Assembly (NCBI GenBank): GCA_025937785.1
Contig: JAICQQ010000039.1
Coordinates: 1 to 48,211 of the forward strand
Length of the DNA: 48,211 nucleotides
DNA from: Polyangiaceae bacterium
Lineage (GTDB): Bacteria; Myxococcota_A; Polyangia; Polyangiales; Polyangiaceae
Direction of reading: 5' to 3'
This document shows positions 7,934 to 14,696 of this stretch, in pieces. Position 1 is the stretch's first letter; every line of letters starts with the position of its first letter. The notes beneath the pieces are model-generated. The model worked only from the letters and a program-made list of their open reading frames with translations, was not told where the DNA came from and ran no database searches. A program made the translations under genes and the position numbers.

Positions 7934-9229
7934 TCAGCGGACGATCGGCTTCACCACCGCCTTACCGTTCTTGATCACGATGTCGAAGTCGATGCGCCGG
8001 TCCTTGTGCTGCGCCTTCAGTTTCGACTCCGCGGCACGGAGGGACTTGGCTAGCCCGTCGACGCTGACCTTGCCCGCCTCCCGAATGCGCTGCTTCGTGG
8101 CGACCAGGTCGCGGTGCAGCTCGAGAATGCGCTGCTCGGTCAAGCCCTGCGCCGTAGTCTCGGGGTTCGGACGAGGCGCTGGATTTGCCCGAGCGGTTGC
8201 GGCTGATGCGGCGCCGCCATCACCGGAGCTCTGACGAATTGGGGGCGGAGCTGCGGCCCCAACCGTGGATGCCGCAGCGGGACGTGCGGGGGGCGGAGCT
8301 GCGGCCCCGGCCGTATCTGCGGCGCGACGCGGGGGGGGCGGAGCTGCGGGCCCCGTCGTGGATCCTGCGGCGGGACGTGCGGGAGCAGCGGGACGTGCGG
8401 GAGCAGCGGGTCGCGCAGGAGCAGCGGGGGCTGCGGGTGCGGCGGCAGCCGCCGCGGGACGAGCCGCGCCAGAGGTCTGGGCCGACGGATGCGGGGCGGC
8501 GGAGCCCTCTGCCCCCGGCCGCGGGCGCAACTTGCCCTTGCGCATGGGCGCAGGTCCCACCAGCGATCCGGTGCTGGCGCGTGAGGTGGTCCCTGGTCGA
8601 GCGCCGAGCGCAGCCAGCAGGTTGCCTCGTGGCTCGCTTGGCCTGGCGCCCGGCGTTGCCCCCGTGGCAGGCGCGGGCGGCGGGCGCGTGTCAGGCATGC
8701 CTTCGAGCTCCAGATCGAGTGCCTCGTAGGGGTTGGACGAGGGCGCAGGAGGCGGCTTCGAGCGGGGGCTCAACTGACCCGACGCCTCGGCGACGGCTCG
8801 CGCGAACTCGTGTTCGGCGTCCACGTCGCGAGCGAGCATGTCGGCCAAGTCGTCCGCGGTGGTGCGCGCCTCGGCGTGCGCTCGTTTCTCGGCCTCTTTC
8901 TGCGCCACGATGTCGGACACTGTGGTCGTGGCGCGCTCGGCGCGGAGCACGTGCCGGCGATAGGTGCCACGCTCGATCTCGCGACAGATGCGCTGCCAGT
9001 ACTGCTGCAGCGTGTTGTAGCGCTGAATGATGGTCTGCAGCTTGAACCGCTTGGCGGTATTCCGAATCTTCTCGCGGCGGAGCTGCCAAATGCGTCGATC
9101 GACGTCTTTGCGAGGGATCAGCGGCTCCAGCCGCTCGATGCCGAGGAAGTACTGTTCGTACAGGGCGCGCAAACGATCGACACGCGTCTCGAGCTCAGAA
9201 AGGGCGTTGTCGAGTTCGGCGCTGTCCAA
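7934..9229 (-). CDS. Coiled-coil protein with long Ala/Pro-rich linker (MXAN_5187-like)
   Basis: A 431-residue cytoplasmic protein. Residues 1 to about 150 are a charged helical/coiled-coil domain (LSELETRVDRLRALYEQYF, later LQQYWQRICREIERG). Residues about 160-350 are a low-complexity Ala/Pro/Arg linker encoded by direct repeats. The last 75 residues form a second helical domain ending in a basic strand (DRRIDFDIVIKNGKAVVK). The two ends resemble proteins annotated as MXAN_5187 C-terminal domain proteins in myxobacteria; I recall the name but not a tested function. The start is TTG 9229, with AGGAGG eight bases upstream that overlaps the last codons of the preceding gene. The three-base gap means the two genes are co-translated. 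Confidence 0.8.
   Translation of the reverse strand: MDSAELDNALSELETRVDRLRALYEQYFLGIERLEPLIPRKDVDRRIWQLRREKIRNTAKRFKLQTIIQRYNTLQQYWQRICREIERGTYRRHVLRAERATTTVSDIVAQKEAEKRAHAEARTTADDLADMLARDVDAEHEFARAVAEASGQLSPRSKPPPAPSSNPYEALDLELEGMPDTRPPPAPATGATPGARPSEPRGNLLAALGARPGTTSRASTGSLVGPAPMRKGKLRPRPGAEGSAAPHPSAQTSGAARPAAAAAAPAAPAAPARPAAPARPAAPARPAAGSTTGPAAPPPPRRAADTAGAAAPPPARPAAASTVGAAAPPPIRQSSGDGGAASAATARANPAPRPNPETTAQGLTEQRILELHRDLVATKQRIREAGKVSVDGLAKSLRAAESKLKAQHKDRRIDFDIVIKNGKAVVKPIVR
8241..8450. repeat. Degenerate in-frame repeats encoding the Ala/Pro linker
   Basis: Three imperfect copies of a 43-50 base unit beginning GGGGGCGGAGCTGCGG start near 8241, 8288 and 8331. They are followed by a shorter array of about 18 bases per unit (GGGACGTGCGGGAGCAGC, near 8373-8425). 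All lie inside the coiled-coil protein gene and keep its frame, so they extend the linker by whole codons. The array is GC-rich and prone to slippage or assembly error. Confidence 0.75.
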
Positions 9230-9232
9230 GGC

Positions 9233-10075
9233 TTAGCCTCCTAACGGTACGACCTTCAGGTTGTCAAAGCAGACTGGAGCGAGCCAGGCGTTGAAGGCAA
9301 AGTGATCGTGTCCGGGACCGAAGAGGGGCTGTTTGTCCTGCAGGTAGAGAATTTTTTGGGCATCGGCCCAAAAGTTCAAGGTCTTACCGTCTTTTCGTTC
9401 GATCGTGAATGCGTAGCGCTGCTCTGGCACGACGAACCGGCTGCGCGGCGTGAGCCCGTCCAGCGCGAGCGCCACGCGATCAGTGCCATGTTCGTCGCGA
9501 CGCGCCAACACGTGCAGCGTGTTCTTCCAGCCGCCGAAGATGAGGAGGTAGCCCGAGGCGTCCGTGTAGGAGTTGGTCGTCGCGAAGCTGCTTCCGTCAC
9601 CGAACAACTCTACCTTGATGTCACCATCCTCAGAATAGCTAACTGCCTCGAACTCGATGCGCACGTTCGTCGGCAGCCGGCGTCGTAACCAGACCGGCCG
9701 GTTTCTAGCGCCCTTGGCGCACAGCCGACCGCGCTCGAGTCTCCATGCGCTGCTCGTCGGCAGGTAGTTCACACCCAGGTCGTCGCGTTCGAAGTCGTCG
9801 GTGACAGGTTGCTGCGCGATCTCGTCGGCGCTGCCCGAGCCCGCGGGTGCCGCACTCGCCGCGATCGGCGCCGAGGTCACCGTGCGCGGTACGCTCCGGT
9901 ACGAACGCATCGGTGCCCATTCGATCGCCGCCGAGGCTGAGCTCGCCGCAGCCCCCGGACGCTCTTCCGGCACACACGCGAGCACTGGCAGCAGGCTCGC
10001 GACCGCCACCGAGCGCACGCGTGCGAAGCGAGCAGCGACACGCAGCAGGAGCTTCACACAACGCACGCCGAGCAT
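9233..10075 (-). CDS. Lipoprotein with lectin/laminin-G-like beta domain
   Basis: A 280-residue predicted lipoprotein. From ATG 10075 a basic N-region and hydrophobic core end in SLLPVLAC (Cys34); GTG 10057 would also give a good signal. An Ala/Ser-rich linker precedes a beta-sandwich-like domain (about 95-280) with TDDFERDDLGVNY, YLLIFGGWKNTLHVL, RYAFTIERKDGKTLNFWAD and a final strand CFDNLKVVPLGG. This pattern is typical of concanavalin-A-like/DUF1961-type domains that bind sugars or act as structural modules. It is an assignment by pattern, not by catalytic residues. It precedes the coiled-coil gene by three bases and is divergent from lgt, whose product would lipidate it. Confidence 0.8.
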   Translation of the reverse strand: MLGVRCVKLLLRVAARFARVRSVAVASLLPVLACVPEERPGAAASSASAAIEWAPMRSYRSVPRTVTSAPIAASAAPAGSGSADEIAQQPVTDDFERDDLGVNYLPTSSAWRLERGRLCAKGARNRPVWLRRRLPTNVRIEFEAVSYSEDGDIKVELFGDGSSFATTNSYTDASGYLLIFGGWKNTLHVLARRDEHGTDRVALALDGLTPRSRFVVPEQRYAFTIERKDGKTLNFWADAQKILYLQDKQPLFGPGHDHFAFNAWLAPVCFDNLKVVPLGG

Positions 10076-10103
10076 GCTAGCACAGGGCGAGAGGCGGCCG
10101 ACT

Positions 10104-11318
10104 TTGCACCCCATTCTGTTCACGTTACCGCTTCCGACCTGGGAGCTCCCGCTGCTGCCGGCGCTCGTGGCGCTCGCACTCGTCGGGCTGTGCATCGCCG
10201 GCTACGCCGAGTGGCACAAGGCTCGCGCCATGACGGTGTTCGGCGCAGCGCTCGCAGCAACCGCAAGTTACGCCAGCTTCGCCCTCGCGGATCAGCGCAT
10301 CACACTCGCCGCCGTGCAAGTCCCGGCGTGGGGCAGCCTGCTCGGGTTGTGGCTGGTGCTCGCGTGGCGGTCGTGTGCGGCAAACGCGGAGCGCAGCGGG
10401 CTCGACCGGCGCTGGGTGGGCGACTGCTTCGTGATCGCTGCGTTGACTGCGCTGATAGCGGCGCGGGTGACCTACGTCGCGGCGAGCGCGGGGGCAGCGC
10501 CCCAGCTCGATCTATTCGCCCTGCGCCAAGGTGGGCTCTCGGGCATGGCGGCGCTGATCGCCGGGCTCGCCAGCGCCGCTTGGTTCGCAAAGTACCAGAG
10601 GGTCTCGTTCTGGCAGTGGCTCGATGCGAGCGCGGCGAGCCTGGCGCTCGGGGCGGTACTGATTCGGATCGGTTGCTACCTCGAGGGCTGCGACTTCGGC
10701 CTGCCCCAAGCCACGGACACACCGACCTGGCTGCGCGCTCTGGGGAGCTTCCCGCGCTGGGGCGATCCGGACGCAGCCCCCGTTTTCGGTGCCGCTGCCT
10801 GGACGGCTCAAGTGAAGCACGGCCTGCTGGCGCCCGAGCAACTTCATTCCTTACCTGTCGAGCCGGTGCAACTGTACGAGGCATTCGCGGCGCTCGCGCT
10901 GCTGGCGCTGGTCGGGTACCTGGGGCCGCGGCGGCGCTTCCACGGACAGGTGGGCTTGGTGCTGGTGTTCGGGTACGCCGCCGTGCGCTTCGTGCTCGAG
11001 GCCTTCCGCGGAGATCTCGACCGGGGGGTGTTCGGTCCGCACCTCGAGCCCGGCATCTATCTGCCGCTCGGCCTCTTGATGTTCAGCACCGCGTTCGCTT
11101 ACGGGCCAGGCATGTCGTTCCGGCAGAACCGCGTGCGTGTCGCCAGCATCGCGCTCAGCACCGTCCCGGCAGCGCTCGCGGCCGTATGGGCACACGGGTT
11201 CGGCGAACCGGCGCAGCTCTCGCTCACGCAGTGGTTGAGTCTGCTGCTGGCTTTCGCTGCCGCGCACGCCTGGCTACGGCGGACCGCCGCGGTCAGCGAC
11301 GCCGCAGCACCAGCATGA
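10104..11318 (+). CDS. lgt: Prolipoprotein diacylglyceryl transferase
   Basis: Lgt transfers diacylglycerol from phosphatidylglycerol to the lipobox cysteine in the inner membrane. The start is set at TTG 10104: it gives MHPILF, the family's usual N-terminus, and has GAGAGG upstream. ATG 10074 would add ten atypical residues. Multiple membrane helices are visible. Signatures include RIGCYLEGCDFG (the R-x-G-x-x-x-x-G region), EPVQLYEAF, and GYAAVRFVLEAFRGD near the C-terminus. At 404 residues it is longer than E. coli Lgt (291): there is an insert after the GCDFG motif and two more hydrophobic segments at the C-terminus. Its 3' end overlaps the convergent btuC by 26 bases. Confidence 0.92.
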   Translation: MHPILFTLPLPTWELPLLPALVALALVGLCIAGYAEWHKARAMTVFGAALAATASYASFALADQRITLAAVQVPAWGSLLGLWLVLAWRSCAANAERSGLDRRWVGDCFVIAALTALIAARVTYVAASAGAAPQLDLFALRQGGLSGMAALIAGLASAAWFAKYQRVSFWQWLDASAASLALGAVLIRIGCYLEGCDFGLPQATDTPTWLRALGSFPRWGDPDAAPVFGAAAWTAQVKHGLLAPEQLHSLPVEPVQLYEAFAALALLALVGYLGPRRRFHGQVGLVLVFGYAAVRFVLEAFRGDLDRGVFGPHLEPGIYLPLGLLMFSTAFAYGPGMSFRQNRVRVASIALSTVPAALAAVWAHGFGEPAQLSLTQWLSLLLAFAAAHAWLRRTAAVSDAAAPA

Positions 11319-12225
11319 ACAACGCGGGCGCGCCCAGCGTGGCGGTGAGCACGCCCACGGGGAGCTCGCGTTCCGACCAGATCACCCGTGCCAGCGTGTC
11401 ACAAGCCACGAGAAACCCGGCGCCGACGACGCCACTCAGCGGCAACAACGTGCGCAGTTCGGGGCCGGTCGTCAGGCGCACGATGTGCGGCACGATCAGC
11501 CCCACGAAGGCGATGGGGCCACACCAAGCCACCGACCCAGCGACGCCGAGCGCGCCGCCCAACAGCACTATCAGGCGCACGCGGCGCACGTGAACCCCCT
11601 GCGCGTGTGCCAGCTCTTCGCCCAGCGAGAGCACCTGCAACGGCCGCACTTGACTGAGCACGAGCAGCGTCGACGCCACGACGATCGGTGCCAAGAACCG
11701 AATGCCGCCGTAGCCGAGCTGCGGCAGCTGTCCGAGTGCCCACTGGGTCGCGGCAAACAGCGCGCGCATGTCCGCTACCGATTGTACGCCCTGCGACAGC
11801 GCCGAGCTGGCCAGCGTGACGGCGATCCCGGCCAACAGTACGTCACCCATGCGCGCGTAGCCGCGCACCGCCACCAGCGCCACCGCCAAACTCGCCAAGG
11901 CCGCACCCAAGAATGCGAATAGGGTGGCCAGCGGCAGAATGCTGGTCCCGACCATTCCGCCGAACACCAGCGCCACTAGCGCGCCCAGCGTTGCCCCCGC
12001 GGTCGTGCCGACGGTGCTCGGGGTGGCCAGATCGTTCTGAAACAGCGCCTGAAAAGCCGCGCCCACCAATCCCAACGTGTTTCCGACCAAGATGCCGGCG
12101 AGCACGCGGGGCACCCGCAACTGCCACAGCACGAAGTCGCCCTGCGCCCCCTCGAAGCTCGGGCCGGCGAACACCGCGACGAGGCACGAGGCGAGGACGA
12201 CCGCTAGCGTCAGCGCGATTCTCAT
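11293..12225 (-). CDS. btuC: FecCD/BtuC-type ABC importer permease
   Basis: A 310-residue integral membrane protein of the FecCD family, the pore subunit of a vitamin B12/iron-chelate importer. It has about nine or ten hydrophobic helices and the family signatures LRVPRVLAGILVGNTLGLVGAAFQ (given here only as its short core RVPRVLAGILVG), QNDLATPSTVG (usually 'NPLADP...G') and GPIAFVGLIVPHIVR near the C-terminus. It overlaps the stop of the ATPase gene by four bases (ATGA at 12222-12225). With a BtuF-like binding protein two genes upstream, B12 or another corrinoid is the most likely substrate, but heme or siderophore cannot be excluded from sequence. Confidence 0.9.
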   Translation of the reverse strand: MRIALTLAVVLASCLVAVFAGPSFEGAQGDFVLWQLRVPRVLAGILVGNTLGLVGAAFQALFQNDLATPSTVGTTAGATLGALVALVFGGMVGTSILPLATLFAFLGAALASLAVALVAVRGYARMGDVLLAGIAVTLASSALSQGVQSVADMRALFAATQWALGQLPQLGYGGIRFLAPIVVASTLLVLSQVRPLQVLSLGEELAHAQGVHVRRVRLIVLLGGALGVAGSVAWCGPIAFVGLIVPHIVRLTTGPELRTLLPLSGVVGAGFLVACDTLARVIWSERELPVGVLTATLGAPALFMLVLRRR

Positions 12226-13004
12226 GGCAGCCCCGCGGCGTCGCCTCGAGGTAAGAACCAGCGCTGGTCCTCTCCGAACTGATCGAACGCAACACCGTAC
12301 AGATCGCCCAGCCTTTCCGAGAGCGCTGGGTCGGCGTACGACGTGTCGAAGCGGAGCTGACCCGCGCGCACGCCGAGCAGTCGGATCGTCTCGGGATCAG
12401 GCAGGAGCCGGAGCAGATTGATGTCGTGGGTGACGCACAAGATGCCGAGCCCGCGGCGCCACGCAGCACCCAGCAGCCGGTACACTTCGAGTTGATACGC
12501 CGGATCGAGGTGGTTCGCCGGTTCGTCGAGCAGCAAGAGCGGGGTTTCTTGCGCCAACAGCGCCGCGAGCTTCACGCGCTGGAGCTCGCCTCCGGACATC
12601 CTCGTGACGCGGCGCGCCGCCAGCTCGACAGCGTGCACCTCTCGAAGCCATTCGCCGGCGCGCGCGCGGGCGCGGGTGTACGACTCGCCGAAGCGATAGC
12701 GCGCAGCCGCGACCACGTCGAGCGCGGTCAACGCTTGCTCGAACGTGAGCTGCTGCGGCAACCACCCCACCTGGGCGGCGCGCGCGCTCGGCGCCAGCGC
12801 GCTCAGGGAGCGTCCCCCCAACGCTACCTGTCCGCTGCTCGGCCGCTCGAGCCCCAGCGCCAGGCGCAGGATGCTCGACTTGCCGGCCCCATTCGGGCCG
12901 ATCAGAAATGCGCATTGGCCTTGCGAGAGCTCGAAATCGACGCCAGCCAGGCGTGGTCGCTCGTGGCCATCCAACGTCACGGACCTGAACCGGAGCGTGC
13001 TCAC
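12222..13004 (-). CDS. btuD: ABC importer ATPase, BtuD-like
   Basis: A 260-residue nucleotide-binding subunit with intact motifs: Walker A GPNGAGKSS, signature MSGGELQRV, Walker B LLLLDEPANHLD and the switch histidine in CVTHDIN. The start is GTG 13004, which overlaps the stop of the binding-protein gene as GTGA (13001-13004); the longer open frame to 13142 lies wholly inside that gene and is rejected. The C-terminal 40 residues after the core may bind regulatory ligand or the permease. It is co-translated with the permease and powers uptake of the BtuF ligand. Confidence 0.92.
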   Translation of the reverse strand: MSTLRFRSVTLDGHERPRLAGVDFELSQGQCAFLIGPNGAGKSSILRLALGLERPSSGQVALGGRSLSALAPSARAAQVGWLPQQLTFEQALTALDVVAAARYRFGESYTRARARAGEWLREVHAVELAARRVTRMSGGELQRVKLAALLAQETPLLLLDEPANHLDPAYQLEVYRLLGAAWRRGLGILCVTHDINLLRLLPDPETIRLLGVRAGQLRFDTSYADPALSERLGDLYGVAFDQFGEDQRWFLPRGDAAGLP

Positions 13005-13867
13005 CGCGACCAAGCCTTCAGGCGGGCCGATAAGCGATCGACCAATTCCAGGATCCTGGGCCCGTTCGCGAACGCTTCCGGGGCAACGAGCGCCGCCACG
13101 CGCCCCTGCCTCACGGCCGTCAGCGAGGTCAAGCGCTGCCATTGCTCTTCGATGCGGCGCACCGGGGCGGCGTCATCGTTGAGCAGGACGATCACGGCGT
13201 CGGGATCGAGCTGGAGCACGCGTTCTAGACTCAGGCGCGGTTGCCCGAGAACGTCGTGCGCCACCACGTTCCGCCCGCCAGCGGCCCTGAGCGCGGCTCC
13301 GTGGATCGAGTTCGGTCGAATGAACCAGACCTGGTCGAGTGTATCGGCGCCGTAGCCCAACACCAACAGGACGCGCGGCGCCGTCGCTGGCGCTGGTACG
13401 CTGAGCCGTGTCGAGAGGCGATCTGCGAGTGCGTTCGCGGCCTTCGCGCGACCGGCGAGTTGCCCCAGGCGTCGGGTGCTGCCGGCGACGTCGGCCAGCG
13501 TCAACCAGGGCAGCTCGAGCGTGGGAGCCAAGCGGCGCAGCTCTTGCGGGCGCGCGTTCACCACGGCTTCGGTGACGATCGCACTGGGCTCGAGTGACAC
13601 GATGGTTTCATAGCGAGGCGTGATGCTGGTGCCGGTGCGCGGCCGCTGCTGCGCGAGTTCGGGGTAGTTGCAATAGTCGCTGACGCCGACGACGCGATCG
13701 CCAGCGCCGATCGCGAACAGCGTTTCGGTGAGGGCCGGCGACAGCGAAACGATGCGATCACCGCTCGGTGCGCCGTTCGCGGAGCTCTCCGGCCGCACCA
13801 GTGCCAGCCAAGATGCCAACACGAGGCCGAGCACGCCCAGCAGGGCGACCCACCAGCGACGCCTCAT
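13001..13867 (-). CDS. btuF: BtuF-like periplasmic cobalamin-binding protein
   Basis: A 288-residue type III substrate-binding protein. A short basic N-region and a hydrophobic helix (about 5-24) act as export signal or membrane anchor; no lipobox is visible. The start of the mature domain, RIVSLSPALTETLFAIGAG followed by VVGVSDYCNYPE, is the hallmark of BtuF-type proteins. The rest follows the two-lobed, helix-linked fold with LSLERVLQLDPDAVIVL. The gene overlaps coaX upstream and the ATPase downstream by four bases each. No B12 riboswitch was recognised upstream, so regulation may be through the coaX transcript. Confidence 0.88.
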   Translation of the reverse strand: MRRRWWVALLGVLGLVLASWLALVRPESSANGAPSGDRIVSLSPALTETLFAIGAGDRVVGVSDYCNYPELAQQRPRTGTSITPRYETIVSLEPSAIVTEAVVNARPQELRRLAPTLELPWLTLADVAGSTRRLGQLAGRAKAANALADRLSTRLSVPAPATAPRVLLVLGYGADTLDQVWFIRPNSIHGAALRAAGGRNVVAHDVLGQPRLSLERVLQLDPDAVIVLLNDDAAPVRRIEEQWQRLTSLTAVRQGRVAALVAPEAFANGPRILELVDRLSARLKAWSR

Positions 13868-14640
13868 ACAGCGCCGCGATTCTTCTCGAACAACACGCGC
13901 AGACCCGAGAGCGTCAGGTCGGGGTCGAGGCTGCGCAGGCGTGTGGTGTGGGGCGCGATCGCGGGCGCGAGCCCGCCGGTACCGATCACCTCGGCTTCGA
14001 AATCGAGCTCGGCTTGCAAGCGCGACAAGAGCCCGTCGACCAACGCCGCATGCCCGTAAACGCTACCGGCCTGCATCGCGTGCCGAGTGTTTCGGCCGAG
14101 CGCGGCTGGGGGTGGTGTCAACGGTACGGGTGGCAGCTTCGCGGTGCGGCCGACCAGCGCTTGCAGACCGACCTCGACGCCAGGCGCGATCACGCCACCC
14201 AGAAACTCCCCGCGAGGCGAGACGCAGTCGATGGTGGTCGCGGTGCCCAGATCGACCACCAGCGCGCCGCCCGGGCAGCGCGCCAGCGCCGCGACCGCGT
14301 TCACGATGCGGTCCGCGCCGACTTCGGCCGGGTTGTCGCAGGCGATGACGAGCCCCAGGTCGAAACCCGGAGCCCCGACCACCAGTGGACGCTGCACCAA
14401 AGTCGCGTCGATCGCTCGCGCGAACGTCTCGGTCAGCGCTGGCACCACGCTGGCCACGATGGCCGCCGAGAGGTCGCGGGCGGCGACCCCACGCAACGCG
14501 AGCATTTGATGCAGCGAGACGGCGCACTCGTCGACGGTGCGTTCGCGTGAGCTTCTCAGGCGGAACGTGTGCACGAGGTCAGCCTCGGCGAACACGCCGC
14601 AGGTGACGTTAGTATTGCCGACATCCACCGCTAGAAGCAT
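13864..14640 (-). CDS. coaX: Type III pantothenate kinase
   Basis: CoaX phosphorylates pantothenate in the first step of CoA synthesis. The start ATG 14640 gives MLLAVDVGNTNVTCGVF, the conserved phosphate-binding N-terminus; the longer frame to 14751 runs into the neighbouring gene. Other family motifs are NPAEVGADRIVN, the DLGTATTID strand, and GGVIAPGVEVGLQAL. The length (258 residues) is normal for the family. It is followed by btuF with an ATGA overlap, so a cofactor-biosynthesis gene leads a cofactor-import operon. It lies 56 bases after the HEAT/cyclophilin gene, close enough for one transcript. Confidence 0.95.
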   Translation of the reverse strand: MLLAVDVGNTNVTCGVFAEADLVHTFRLRSSRERTVDECAVSLHQMLALRGVAARDLSAAIVASVVPALTETFARAIDATLVQRPLVVGAPGFDLGLVIACDNPAEVGADRIVNAVAALARCPGGALVVDLGTATTIDCVSPRGEFLGGVIAPGVEVGLQALVGRTAKLPPVPLTPPPAALGRNTRHAMQAGSVYGHAALVDGLLSRLQAELDFEAEVIGTGGLAPAIAPHTTRLRSLDPDLTLSGLRVLFEKNRGAV

Positions 14641-14696
14641 GCCGGGAGCGTAGTAGTGCGCCTGCCAAAGGCAACGCTGATTTCGGGCGTCGAAGC

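Noticed and set aside
8241..8450. Repeats as mobile element or CRISPR
   Set aside because: They keep the reading frame of a supported gene and encode a low-complexity linker.
12222..13142. Longer N-terminus of the BtuD ATPase to 13142
   Set aside because: The extra 46 codons lie inside the binding-protein gene, and GTG 13004 overlaps its stop exactly as GTGA.
14641..14696. Cobalamin riboswitch ahead of the btu genes
   Set aside because: The gap before coaX is 56 bases and has no B12-box-like conserved core; the other btu genes overlap and leave no room.
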